DNA of 64,000 nucleotides from Terriglobia bacterium (GTDB taxonomy: Bacteria; Acidobacteriota; Terriglobia; Terriglobales; Acidobacteriaceae): positions 272,117 to 336,116 of the forward strand of contig JAIQGK010000004.1 of assembly GCA_020072645.1 (NCBI GenBank), written 5' to 3'. Numbering within the stretch: the first letter of the stretch is position 1; each line of letters opens with the position of its first letter. Position numbers and translations under genes: made by a program. Of the stretch, positions 24,537-33,063 are shown piece after piece. The notes beneath the pieces were generated by a model. The model worked only from the letters and a program-made list of their open reading frames with translations, searched no databases and was not told the DNA's origin.

Positions 24537-25750
24537 CCATTCTCCCCAAGAAGCTTCCTGTACTCTGGATGCCAGCCAACTTGCAGGCTAATCGCAAGCA
24601 CTTGATAACTGCCGCGGACGTAATAGGCGGCGTTCCAACCCTCGGCAATTGGACGCACCACGTTGGGGGCTTCTTCGTGTGTCCAGCGCAGTATCTTCAA
24701 TCCGGACGCGCATTTCTCCTTGTGCTCAAGTTCGGCGCAGCGCTCCGACATCTGCTTATGGCGATCTGACCAGTGTTCTTCCAGTATGCTGTCATACTCA
24801 TTGATAACCGGCCCCATGGCGGGGTTACTGTTAAGCCATTTCGAGCGTTGTTCGCGGGCCTTCCACTCCTCTCGAATGGCTTTTGAATGGTCGGACGGCG
24901 TACCGTCAACGAGCTTGATCTGACGAGCGAGTAAGCTGTCCGGCTGGTAATCATCAGGCGGGCTCACGGTTTCGAATTCCGCCAATAGCTTTCCCTGCTG
25001 AATGTCTGCCACGATGGCACTTACCTGATGCTGCAACTCAGCTCTCGATATGACACGTTGCCGCTTGTTGCAGAGGGAGTAAACAATCTGGCGATCCCAC
25101 CATTCGATCAAGCGCTGCGCTACCTTCGGCCGCTGCTCGGCGGGGAGTATTTTCAAATGGTCGGCAACAAGATCCTCAATCGCAGCGATATTTGGGCTGT
25201 GAAGCTGGATCTTCACGCGGCGCATTAGGTTCAGCCGCTCCGCTCCTGAGAGTGCGATAAAGGCGCGGCAACCATCCACACGATCTGCGTACGGCAGCGG
25301 ATTCTTGGATTTCTCAGCAGCAGCGCGACTGTCAATCACCCGCTGCGCTTCTTCTAAAATTACCGCAACGAGTTCCGCACGATCTGCATCGCTATCCCTC
25401 AGAGCGTTAAGCGAGCTATCGGGCGAAATGCTGCCAACGGCGACGAGGTGAAAGGTAGTTTCGGATAGCGTCACTGCCGGCAGAATATCGATCCAGGCCT
25501 TCATCGTACGCCAGAGAGACTTAGATTTAACGCTGATCGCCGGCGGCTCTGAAATCATCGAATGCTTCAGCTGGTACAAAAGCGTGTGACCATCGGCCTT
25601 CAGTTCTACGTCATCGAGCTGCTCGATCGCCACTGCTGCATTATCGGTGTTCTGTCCGAGTAGCGTAAGCAGCGCAAAGAACGCTTGATAGTAAAATCCC
25701 AGCGCGGCGGCTGCGGCGGAATGACCTCCGCCCTGCCGACTGTCATCCAT
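24533..25750 (-). CDS. ABC-3C effector with predicted N-terminal nuclease-like domain
   Basis: The 405-residue protein is first in the operon, with GGGAG upstream of the ATG at 25750. The N-terminal third contains ALGFYYQAFFALLTLLGQ, IEQLDDVELKADG (E43, D46/D47, E49) and LLYQLKHS (Q60-L-K62). This G-YQ / E-DD / QxK arrangement resembles the restriction-endonuclease-fold Cap4/DUF4297-type dsDNA nuclease domain. The C-terminal half has LLARQIKLVDGTPSDHSKAI, YDSILEEHWSDRH, LRWTHEEAPNVVRPIAEGWN and LQVGWHPEYRKLLGE, matching the ABC-3C C-terminal domain. It is probably a nuclease effector controlled by the DUF3732 ATPase. Membership in the system is confident; nuclease activity is inferred from a few motif residues. 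Confidence 0.78.
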   Translation of the reverse strand: MDDSRQGGGHSAAAAALGFYYQAFFALLTLLGQNTDNAAVAIEQLDDVELKADGHTLLYQLKHSMISEPPAISVKSKSLWRTMKAWIDILPAVTLSETTFHLVAVGSISPDSSLNALRDSDADRAELVAVILEEAQRVIDSRAAAEKSKNPLPYADRVDGCRAFIALSGAERLNLMRRVKIQLHSPNIAAIEDLVADHLKILPAEQRPKVAQRLIEWWDRQIVYSLCNKRQRVISRAELQHQVSAIVADIQQGKLLAEFETVSPPDDYQPDSLLARQIKLVDGTPSDHSKAIREEWKAREQRSKWLNSNPAMGPVINEYDSILEEHWSDRHKQMSERCAELEHKEKCASGLKILRWTHEEAPNVVRPIAEGWNAAYYVRGSYQVLAISLQVGWHPEYRKLLGENG

Positions 25751-26165
25751 GGTGTTTCTCCCAAAGCGAGAGCTAGCTCAGTCGACTGGAATTACCCTTA
25801 CCCGACGCGGCAGAAAACGGCTACCATCTTCTGCAGATTGCCGCGGGCACTGGTAACCTGAGCAACGCATGAGCCGATGCGGAAATGTCTTGTTCGACGT
25901 GCTCATGCGGCAGGCGTCGTCCGGCTAAAGCTTTCTTGTGAGAAGAATGTAGCACCCGCGAACGCAGATGTCGATGCAAATTAAAAGCTCGGAGAGCAGC
26001 GCAATATATATTCTAATAAACGCCTTTTCTGTCATTTTGCCGAATTATGAGTAGTTCTAAACCTAGCTAGGACACTATCGACCTATCGGCAACACGGAAT
26101 GATCGACTGTCGGGCACCATGCCACGATTGCCTCAAACTCACCTTGCATGAGACCATGCACACTC
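25751..26165. other. 415-bp divergent spacer between ABC-3C operon and NAMPT gene
   Basis: This divergent region must hold promoters for both operons. It has a locally AT-rich patch at about 25978-26060 (AATATATATTCTAATAAAC), unlike its surroundings, which could be promoter or junction DNA of an acquired island. No RNA gene, attachment-site repeat or coding frame could be supported. Confidence 0.4.
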
Positions 26166-27617
26166 ATGCCCAAGACAGAGCAACGCGACATTTTATCGAG
26201 AACCCATTTATCTGGAAACCTGGTCCTGCAAACCGACAGCTATAAGTTCACGCACTGGAAGCAGTATCCGCCGGGGACGCAGTACGTTTACAGCTATCTG
26301 GAGTCGCGCGGCGGAATGTTTTCCCAGACGGTTTTCTTTGGCCTGCAATATTACCTGCTGAGATATTTGTGCGGCACCGTGGTGACGGAAGAAGACGTGG
26401 GGGAAGCACGGGACTTCGTTGATCGCCACATTCGGCCTGGCATGTTCAACGTTGAAGGATGGATGCATATTGTTCGTGATCTGGGCGGAAGATTGCCGGT
26501 AGAGATTAAGGCCGTGCCGGAAGGCAGTTCAGTGGGTGTGCAGAACGTACTGATGACGATTGAAAATACCGACCCTGCCTGCTACTGGCTGACGAATTAT
26601 CTTGAGACTCTGCTGCTGAAGGTGTGGTACCCGATCACGGTAGCGACGCTTTCACGAGGGATACGTAAGGTGATCCTGGATGCGCTGCATCGCTCGGGCG
26701 ATCCGTCGTTGATCGATTTCAAACTGCATGATTTCGGTTATCGAGGCGTCTCAAGCGAGGAGACGGCCGGCATTGGCGCGGCGGCGCACCTGATCAACTT
26801 TAAAGGCACGGATACGGTGGCGGGCATCCGCGTGCTGCAGGAGTTTTATCAGTCGCAAGAGATGGAAGGATTCAGCATTCCGGCGGCGGAGCATTCGACG
26901 ATTACCGCGTGGGGCCGCGAAAATGAAGACCAAGCCTATGAAAATATGCTCACACAATTTCCGCAGGGCTTAGTGGCCGTAGTGAGCGATTCCTATAACG
27001 TTTATGAAGCGTGTGAAAAACTCTGGGGCACGCTGCTACGCGAAAAAATTGAACATCGGCAGGGAACGCTGGTGGTGCGGCCTGATTCAGGCAAGCCGCG
27101 CGAGGTGGTGCTGAAGGTGCTGGACATTCTGGGCGCGAAGTTTGGCTATGAGACGAATGCGAAGGGCTATCGCGTGTTGAACCCGAAGATACGCGTGATC
27201 CAGGGCGATGGCGTGAATTACTGGACGATTCAGGACGCGATTACGGCGATGAATCGCGCTGGATGGTCGGCGGACAACATTACGTTTGGCATGGGTGGCG
27301 CACTGTTGCAACAACTGAATCGCGATACGCAGCAGTTTGCTTTCAAATGTTCCAACGTGACGGTGGATGGCGAAGACCGCGACGTGTTTAAAGATCCTGT
27401 GGAAGGACACGACAAAGCTTCAAAACGTGGGCGGCTGGCCCTGTACTTGAAAGATGGCAAGTGGAGCACGGTGCGGGCGCGCCGGGGAGTGGAAGATCCG
27501 GAAGACAGGCTGAAGCCCGTGTTCCGCGATGGGGAACTTTTGGTGGAGCAGAGCGTGACGGAAGTGCGGAGACGGGCAAGACTGGAAGAGAATGGAGCGG
27601 GGAAGAGTGGCGGCTAG
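26166..27617 (+). CDS. nadV: Nicotinamide phosphoribosyltransferase (NAMPT/NadV)
   Basis: The enzyme converts nicotinamide and PRPP to NMN, the salvage route to NAD. The ~483-residue product has the NAMPT landmarks: NLVLQTDSYKFTHWKQYPPG at the start, YLESRGG, TDPACYWLTNYLETLL, VGVQNVLMTIENT, DFGYRGVSSEETAGIGAAAH, FSIPAAEHSTITAWG, VVSDSYNVYEACEKLWG, VVRPDSGKPREVVLKVL and NITFGMGGALLQQLNRDTQQ. Catalytic and PRPP-binding Asp/Arg and His lie in these segments. The ATG at 26166 is preferred; an in-frame ATG at 26148 would add six residues with no ribosome site. It stands alone between the ABC-3C island and a repeat-rich spacer, and a Gly/Lys-rich tail (ENGAGKSGG) is non-conserved. Confidence 0.92.
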   Translation: MPKTEQRDILSRTHLSGNLVLQTDSYKFTHWKQYPPGTQYVYSYLESRGGMFSQTVFFGLQYYLLRYLCGTVVTEEDVGEARDFVDRHIRPGMFNVEGWMHIVRDLGGRLPVEIKAVPEGSSVGVQNVLMTIENTDPACYWLTNYLETLLLKVWYPITVATLSRGIRKVILDALHRSGDPSLIDFKLHDFGYRGVSSEETAGIGAAAHLINFKGTDTVAGIRVLQEFYQSQEMEGFSIPAAEHSTITAWGRENEDQAYENMLTQFPQGLVAVVSDSYNVYEACEKLWGTLLREKIEHRQGTLVVRPDSGKPREVVLKVLDILGAKFGYETNAKGYRVLNPKIRVIQGDGVNYWTIQDAITAMNRAGWSADNITFGMGGALLQQLNRDTQQFAFKCSNVTVDGEDRDVFKDPVEGHDKASKRGRLALYLKDGKWSTVRARRGVEDPEDRLKPVFRDGELLVEQSVTEVRRRARLEENGAGKSGG

Positions 27618-27950
27618 CCCTACAAAAAGACGGAATTTTCACCACGGAGGAGCGGAGAAAACCAAAAACCTTACCGCGGACTGACACGAATAAACGCGGA
27701 TCAGGAACATTGCTAGAAATGCCAAAATTGCCAAACGTCGCCGAAAGTGGAAAACCTTTTACCGCAAAGGCCGCAGAGGAACGCAAAGGTAGATCGGGTG
27801 ATCGCCATGATCCCACCCCAACACGCGAAAACTGCGCGTGTCGGGCGCCCCGGTGATTGGGTGATCGGGAAAAACCAGAATCACACTGCGGAGGCGCGGG
27901 GAAATGAAGCAATGCTGCATTCCTCGCACTCTGCCAGGGCTGAACTGTGC
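27618..27950. repeat. 333-bp spacer made of dispersed composite repeats
   Basis: No gene. The stretch contains reversed copies of at least three short elements found again at 32-33 kb: CCACGGAGGAGCGGAGAAA (27641-), CCGCGGACTGACACGAATAA (27673-) and GTGATTGGGTGATCGGGAA (27852-), plus ACCGCAAAGGCCGCAGAGG (27760-). They look like mosaic spacer repeats rather than a mobile element with genes. Confidence 0.6.
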
Positions 27951-28415
27951 TCAGGTTCCGGTGGAAGAGGCAGGATTGGTTGAGGCGGTTTCGGCTTCCA
28001 GGGCCTTGAAGAAGCGCGCGGCAAGCATGTTGGCTGTGGCTTGAATCATGCGCTGGCCAACGCTGGCGATAAGGCCGCCGATGTTGACGTCTCCTGTGTA
28101 CTGGATTTCAGTTGCGCCATCAGCGTCTTTTAAATTAAGTTCGCCGGAGCCTTTTACGAATCCCGGCTGGCCTTTGCCCTCGACGACGAGTTTGTAGTGC
28201 TCCGGTGCGACGATATCCTGAAGCGAGACCGTGGCGGTAAAAACGCCTTTCACAGGGCCGACTCCAGCGGTGAGCTTGGCTTTGTATTGATTGTCCCCGG
28301 TTTTTTCCATCTGCTCACAGCCAGGGATGCACCTTTGCAAGATGGCAGGATCGATCAGCGCGGCAAAGATGCGTTCACGCGGTGCGGCGATTTTCTGAGT
28401 GCCTTCAATCTTCAT
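27951..28415 (-). CDS. coxG: CoxG-like SRPBCC protein
   Basis: A 154-residue SRPBCC/CoxG protein starting MKIEGTQKIAAPRERIFAAL with CIPGCEQMEK, the segment GVGPVKGVFTATVSLQDI, the GKGQPGFVKGSGELNL loop and the closing NIGGLIASVGQRMIQ helix. CoxG proteins assist maturation or membrane recruitment of CO dehydrogenase-type molybdenum enzymes. Here it is the last gene of a minus-strand S-L-M-G order, 196 bp after the CoxM stop with repeats between. A short Ser/Thr-rich tail (ASTNPASSTGT) lacks the C-terminal membrane helix of full-length CoxG, so recruitment, if any, must be indirect. Confidence 0.85.
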   Translation of the reverse strand: MKIEGTQKIAAPRERIFAALIDPAILQRCIPGCEQMEKTGDNQYKAKLTAGVGPVKGVFTATVSLQDIVAPEHYKLVVEGKGQPGFVKGSGELNLKDADGATEIQYTGDVNIGGLIASVGQRMIQATANMLAARFFKALEAETASTNPASSTGT

Positions 28416-28611
28416 GGGAAATTTTTAAACACAAAGGATCACGAAGGAGTTTTGATCTTGCGATTCCATCGTGCTGGCTTGTGTTCTTTGTGGTTAACAG
28501 CTTTACAAAAACAAAAAACTTTTACCACGGAGGACACAGAGGATCACTGAGGGAGTTTTGTGATTCGTTGGGTTCGTTCGTGCTCCTTAGCGCCTTTGTG
28601 GTTAATACGTT
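28416..28611. repeat. 196-bp repeat-rich spacer inside the cox cluster
   Basis: Short elements of the dispersed repeat family occur here: TACCACGGAGGACACAGAGG (28522-), GTGCTCCTTAGCGCCTTTGTGGTTAA (28580-28606) and a TTTGTGGTTAACAG copy (28488-). No gene is seen. Confidence 0.55.
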
Positions 28612-29475
28612 TTATTTTGCTCTGCTTGCCGCCATTTCAATCGCACGGCGCGTATAGACACTTGCCAGTTGCTTGCGGTACTCGGCTGAAGCGTAGAGAT
28701 CGGAATTGACATCGACTCCAGCGGCAGCGTGGGCGCAAGCGGCGCTGAGAGTCTTGGCATCGAGCGCATTGCCTTTCAGCGCGCCTTCAACTTTGCTCGC
28801 ACGGTACGCCTTGGGAGAGACACCGGTGATTCCGATGGCAGCCGATTGGCACTTGCCTCCGTCGATGGAGAGATTGACGGCGACGCCGACGACCGCAAAT
28901 CCAGAAGCTGGATGACGAACCTTGACATAAGCCTGCGCGAGTTTGCCTTTAGCGGCAGGAATGCGGATTTCGCGCAGAATTTCACCAGGCTGCAGGGAAG
29001 TGGTGAGCATTTCTACGAAGAAGTCAGCGGCTTTGATTACGCGGTCACCCTTGGCGCTGGTGGCGACAAGCTCTGCGTCGAGCGCGAGGATGGCGGCAGG
29101 CCAGTCAGCCGCGGGATCGGAGTGAGCAAGGCTTCCGCCGATGGTGCCTTTGTTGCGCACCTGCATATCGCCCAGGTGGCTGGCGGTTTCAGGGAGCAGC
29201 GGGCAGGAGCGGCGCAGGAGATCGGAGATTTCAACCTGGAAGTGCGTGGTCATGGCGCCGATCCGAATTTGTCCGCCATCTTCCTTTATATAGGAGAGGT
29301 CGCGGATGCGGCCGAGATCGATGAGAACTTTGGGCTGCATGAGACGCAGCTTCATGGCGGGGAGCAGGCTGTGTCCGCCAGCCAGAATCTTGGCGTCATC
29401 TTTGTGCTTGGCCAGGAGCGAGAGTGCTTCGTCGAGGGACTTGGCGGCGATGTAATCAAAACTTGCTGGGATCAT
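28612..29475 (-). CDS. coxM: CO dehydrogenase-type FAD-binding medium subunit
   Basis: The 287-residue subunit carries FAD and passes electrons from the iron-sulfur centres to the acceptor. Two FAD-binding motifs are present: LAGGHSLLPAMKLRL near residue 32-46 and GTIGGSLAHSDPAADWPA near 113-130; the C-terminal domain (SAAIGITGVSPKAYRASKVE) is typical of CoxM/xanthine-dehydrogenase FAD subunits. It is 15 bp downstream of the large-subunit stop, in the same operon. Length is normal. Confidence 0.92.
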   Translation of the reverse strand: MIPASFDYIAAKSLDEALSLLAKHKDDAKILAGGHSLLPAMKLRLMQPKVLIDLGRIRDLSYIKEDGGQIRIGAMTTHFQVEISDLLRRSCPLLPETASHLGDMQVRNKGTIGGSLAHSDPAADWPAAILALDAELVATSAKGDRVIKAADFFVEMLTTSLQPGEILREIRIPAAKGKLAQAYVKVRHPASGFAVVGVAVNLSIDGGKCQSAAIGITGVSPKAYRASKVEGALKGNALDAKTLSAACAHAAAGVDVNSDLYASAEYRKQLASVYTRRAIEMAASRAK

Positions 29476-29490
29476 GTGAGTCTCCTGCGC

Positions 29491-31899
29491 TTACGCGGCG
29501 CCTGCTGAATTCTTTTTAGGACCGTTTTTGATGAGCTGCCAGACGACTTCCGGCTTGATGGGCATATCGATGTGGCGAACCCCGTAAGGCGAGAGCGCAT
29601 CAACGATTGCGGCCACGATTGCCGGTGTCGCTCCGATTGTCCCAGCCTCACCTACCCCTTTTGCCCCAAGAGGATTCACCGGCGACGGCGTTTCTGTGTG
29701 ATCAAGCTCAAGATGTGGGATCATCACAGCTTTGGGCAGAGCGTAATCCATCAGCGTGCCGGTGACGAGCTGGCCGGTCTCGTCGTACACAACTTCTTCA
29801 AACATGGCCTGGCCGATCGACTGAACAATTCCTCCGTGGACCTGCCCAGCCACAAGCATGGGATTGATCTGCTTGCCGCAATCATCGACCGCGACGTAAC
29901 GCTGGAAATGGATTTCGCCGGTGTCGGGGTCAATATCCACCACTGCAATATGCGTGCCGAACGGGAACGTAAAGTTCTTCGGCTCGTAAAAAGCCGTGGC
30001 GGAAAGTCCGGGCTCCATGTCCGCAGGCAGGTTTTTGGCGACGTGCGCTTCCAACGCGATATCCATCATCGTCAAAGTTTTTCCGCTTGTATTCGGCTCC
30101 GGCAAAGCCGCTGCGGGAGCCTGTCCCACCGGCATCGACGGCGCGCCCACTTCGCCCTTGGCTTTCCCATCGGCGCAAAATTTTCCGTCAACGAAACTCG
30201 CCTTCTCGCACTGCAACACGTGCGCCGCAATCTTGCTGGCCTTGTCTTTCAGCTTTTGGATCGCCATATACACCGCGACTCCGCCTACTGCAAGCCCGCG
30301 GCTGCCAAACGTGCCAATGCCGTACTGCACGATGGCGGTATCACCGTGGATCACCGTCACGTCATTCACTGCCACGCCCAGTTCGTCCGCGGCGATTTGC
30401 GCAAAAGAAGTCTCCTCGCCCTGGCCGTGCGGAGAAGCTCCTGTCAGCACCGTAACTTTTCCCGTCGGCTCCACACGGACAGTTGCGCTTTCCCAGCCGC
30501 CCGCCGGCATTGCAGAAGAAGGCCCAAGCGCGCAGATCTCCACATAGGTCGATACGCCAATCCCCATAATGCGGCCATCTTTGCGCGCGGCTTTCTGCTC
30601 TTCACGAAGCTTCTTGTAATCCGCCATCTTCAGCGCTTTATCCAGCGCGCCTTGATAATTGCCGCTGTCATAAAAAAGTCCGGTTGCGGTCTTGAAAGGG
30701 AATTCATTCGGCTGCGGAAAATTCTTTCGCCGCACTTCTACCGGATCCATCCCCAACTCCGCAGCTACAAGGTCGAGCGCGCGCTCCACTACATATGTTG
30801 CTTCCGGCCGTCCCGCGCCGCGGTAAGCATCGGTTGACATCTTGTTCGTAAACACGCCGGTCACGTTAATCTGGATCGCCGGAATTTTGTAGCAGCCAGA
30901 AAGCATCAGCCCGGTCAGCGTCGGAATCGCCGGCGTCAGCAGTTGGAAGTACGATCCCATATCGGCAAACACGTTGTAGCGCAGACCGGTAAGCGTGCCG
31001 TCTTTCTTGAAGCCAATCTCAATGTACCCAGTCTGCCCGCGCCCATGGATCGTTGCTTGCATATTTTCGCGGCGGCCTTCAATCCATTTCACCGGACGAT
31101 TGAGCTGCATGGAAATCCATCCCATCAGCGCTTCTTCCGCATACACGTTGAGCTTTGAGCCAAAGCCGCCGCCGACCTCCGGCGTAATCAGCCGCAGCTT
31201 GTTTTCCGGCATGCCAATCATGATCGCCACTTGCGTCCTGCACAAATGCGGTATCTGTGTCGACGTCCACAGCGTCAGCTCCTGCTCGCCCGGAAAATAT
31301 CTCGCCAGCACGCCGCGCGGTTCCATCGCAATCGGCGCCAGGCGTTTGTGCAGGATTCTCTGCTTCACCACTTTGTCCGCACTCTTCAGCGCCGCTTCAA
31401 TATCGCCCTCGCCCGCCGTCAGCTTGTAAGCCACGTTCGTGCCAAACTGCTCATGGATCACCGCGCTCTTTGCGTCCGCGGCTTTTTCTTCATCCAGCGC
31501 CACCGGCAGCTCTTCATAGTCAACTTCAATCAGGTCCACGGCGTCACGCGCGGCAGATTTTGTTTCCGCCACCACCACCGCCACCGGATGCCCCACAAAA
31601 TAAACTTTGTTGCCCGCCAACGGACGATGGTCCGGCACCTTCAAGTCCGGCAACGCCGCCGCGCACGGCACCGGCCCAATCTTGGCTGTGTCTTTACCCG
31701 TATAGACGGCCACCACTCCAGGCAGCTTCTGCGCCGCCGTGGTGTCAATGCTCTTGATCCGAGCGTGCGCATAAATGGAGCGCAGAAACGCCGCATGCAG
31801 CGTGTCCGGCAGGCGAATGTCGTCAACGTAATGCGCCAGCCCCTGAATCAGCCGGGGATCTTCCGTGCGCTTGATTGGTTTGCCAACTGTCTTTTCCAT
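29491..31899 (-). CDS. coxL: Form II CoxL-like molybdopterin large subunit
   Basis: The 802-residue catalytic subunit holds the Mo-cytosine-dinucleotide cofactor. It opens VGKPIKRTEDPRLIQGLAHY, contains LITPEVGGGFGSKLNVYAEE and the active-site loop STDAYRGAGRPEATYVVE, and ends with PLGAKGVGEAGTIGATPAIV. The loop is AYRGAGR, the form II signature, not the form I AYxCSFR of proven CO dehydrogenases. So it is a member of the broad xanthine-oxidase family with unknown substrate; some form II enzymes have been linked to CO, many are not. It is co-transcribed with coxM and coxG, and a repeat-filled 297-bp gap separates it from coxS. Confidence 0.92.
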   Translation of the reverse strand: MEKTVGKPIKRTEDPRLIQGLAHYVDDIRLPDTLHAAFLRSIYAHARIKSIDTTAAQKLPGVVAVYTGKDTAKIGPVPCAAALPDLKVPDHRPLAGNKVYFVGHPVAVVVAETKSAARDAVDLIEVDYEELPVALDEEKAADAKSAVIHEQFGTNVAYKLTAGEGDIEAALKSADKVVKQRILHKRLAPIAMEPRGVLARYFPGEQELTLWTSTQIPHLCRTQVAIMIGMPENKLRLITPEVGGGFGSKLNVYAEEALMGWISMQLNRPVKWIEGRRENMQATIHGRGQTGYIEIGFKKDGTLTGLRYNVFADMGSYFQLLTPAIPTLTGLMLSGCYKIPAIQINVTGVFTNKMSTDAYRGAGRPEATYVVERALDLVAAELGMDPVEVRRKNFPQPNEFPFKTATGLFYDSGNYQGALDKALKMADYKKLREEQKAARKDGRIMGIGVSTYVEICALGPSSAMPAGGWESATVRVEPTGKVTVLTGASPHGQGEETSFAQIAADELGVAVNDVTVIHGDTAIVQYGIGTFGSRGLAVGGVAVYMAIQKLKDKASKIAAHVLQCEKASFVDGKFCADGKAKGEVGAPSMPVGQAPAAALPEPNTSGKTLTMMDIALEAHVAKNLPADMEPGLSATAFYEPKNFTFPFGTHIAVVDIDPDTGEIHFQRYVAVDDCGKQINPMLVAGQVHGGIVQSIGQAMFEEVVYDETGQLVTGTLMDYALPKAVMIPHLELDHTETPSPVNPLGAKGVGEAGTIGATPAIVAAIVDALSPYGVRHIDMPIKPEVVWQLIKNGPKKNSAGAA

Positions 31900-32196
31900 A
31901 TATCGCCTCTTTAAGTTTCCCGTCGCTCTCGACTAGCTGCTAGCTGCTGGCCATTAGCTTTTGGCTCTTGGTTCTTGGTTCTTAAGCTCGGATTTCAATC
32001 ATGGCCGCTTTTCCTAATCCCTGCTTATCCGTGTTAAGCCGTGGTATGCCTTTGCTTTTCCGATCACCTGATCCACCTTTGTGTTCCTTAGTGCCCTTTG
32101 TGGTTCAAGCTTTTTCCGTTTTCCTAATCCGCGTTTATCCGTGTTAATCCGCGGTAAGCAGTTGCTTTTCTCCGCGTCTCCGCGGTGAACCCTCCT
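31900..32196. repeat. 297-bp repeat-filled gap between coxS and coxL
   Basis: A mosaic of dispersed elements: CTAGCTGCTAGCTGCTGGCC and TTGGTTCTTGGTTCTT short tandem words (31930-31985), two copies of the family ending GTTTATCCGTGTTAATCCG (32012-32050 and 32121-32160), a CTTAGTGCCCTTTGTGGTT copy (32086-) and CCGCGTCTCCGCGGTGAAC (32172-). No gene. It interrupts what is normally a tight S-L operon. Confidence 0.6.
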
Positions 32197-32691
32197 CTAC
32201 CGCGCCACGCTCTTCGATTTCATCTTCTTAGCCGCGCACTGCACCGCCTGCACAATGTTCTGGTATCCAGTACACCGGCACAGATTTCCTTCCAGCCCGT
32301 GCCGTATCTCTTCATCCGTGGGATCAGGATTGCGCTGCAGAATCTGCGCTGCCGCCATGATCATTCCCGGCGTGCAGTATCCGCATTGCAGCCCATGATG
32401 TTCCCAGAAACCGTTCTGCACCGGATGCAGCTCGCCGCCCTGCGCCAGCCCTTCAATCGTCGTCACCGTCGATCCGTCCGCCTGCGCCGCCAGCATCGTG
32501 CAGCTCTTCACGGCCTGCCCGTCAACCATCACCGTGCATGCGCCGCACAAAGAGGTTTCGCATCCCACGTGTGTGCCGGTCAGGTTCAGCACGTCGCGTA
32601 TGTACTGCACCAGCAGCAGGCGCGGCTCAATTTCGTTCTGGTGCGTCACGCCATTCACGGTCACGTTGATTTGTTTCTTCATTTGCTCCAC
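32197..32691 (-). CDS. coxS: CO dehydrogenase-type 2Fe-2S small subunit
   Basis: The 164-residue electron-transfer subunit carries two [2Fe-2S] clusters. The first is plant-ferredoxin type ([15 protein letters not shown] with the distal Cys in KSCTMLA); the second is the helical type with QCGYCTPGM and [11 protein letters not shown]. All eight ligand cysteines are present. The N-terminus [14 protein letters not shown] shows no twin-arginine signal, so the complex is cytosolic. It is the first gene of the S-L-M-G order on the minus strand. Form I clusters usually run M-S-L, so the order here fits the form II type. Confidence 0.92.
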   Translation of the reverse strand: MEQMKKQINVTVNGVTHQNEIEPRLLLVQYIRDVLNLTGTHVGCETSLCGACTVMVDGQAVKSCTMLAAQADGSTVTTIEGLAQGGELHPVQNGFWEHHGLQCGYCTPGMIMAAAQILQRNPDPTDEEIRHGLEGNLCRCTGYQNIVQAVQCAAKKMKSKSVAR

Positions 32692-33063
32692 CTCATATCC
32701 AGCAGCTGGTCTGCAAGAGCTTGTAACTTTTGGTCGCAGGACATATTAAATGGTTCCACAGCGACTTGCCACCACGGGGGCTGGCGATTTCCGATTTTGA
32801 ATTTTCCGATCACCCGATCACGCGCGATCTCCCGATCTTCGTCTGTGTTCCTTCGTGTCCTTTGTGGTTAAAGGTTTTTCCGGTTTCCTGATCCGCGTTC
32901 ATCCGCGTAAATCCGCGGCAAGCCTTTTTCTCCTCCCTTCTCCGTGTCTCCGTGGTAGGTGTTGTTTTGCCGATCACCAGATCACCAGATCACCCGCGAT
33001 CTCCCGATCTTCCTCTGTGTTCCTTCGTGTCCTTTGTGGTTAAGTTTTTTCCGATTTTCCTCA
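32692..33063. repeat. 372-bp spacer made of repeated composite elements
   Basis: Two tandem-like copies of one composite block are visible. Block A runs from the GATCACCCGATCACGCGCGA word (32808) through TGTTCCTTCGTGTCCTTTGT (32846) and ATCCGCGTTCATCCGCGTAA (32890) to CTCCGTGTCTCCGTGGTAGG (32940). Block B repeats ATCACCCGCGATCTCCCGAT (32990) and TGTTCCTTCGTGTCCTTTGT (33018), then TCATCTGCGTCAATCTGCGG at 33070-33089. The same words occur, often reversed, at 5.8, 27.6, 28.5 and 32.0 kb. No gene. Confidence 0.65.

Noticed and set aside
25751-26165. tRNA or attachment site at the ABC-3C island edge
   Set aside because: No cloverleaf, no CCA end and no direct repeat matching the other edge (21886-22095) could be found by eye.
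29572-31914. Plus-strand frames opposite coxL
   Set aside because: His/Arg-rich shadows of a strongly conserved gene.
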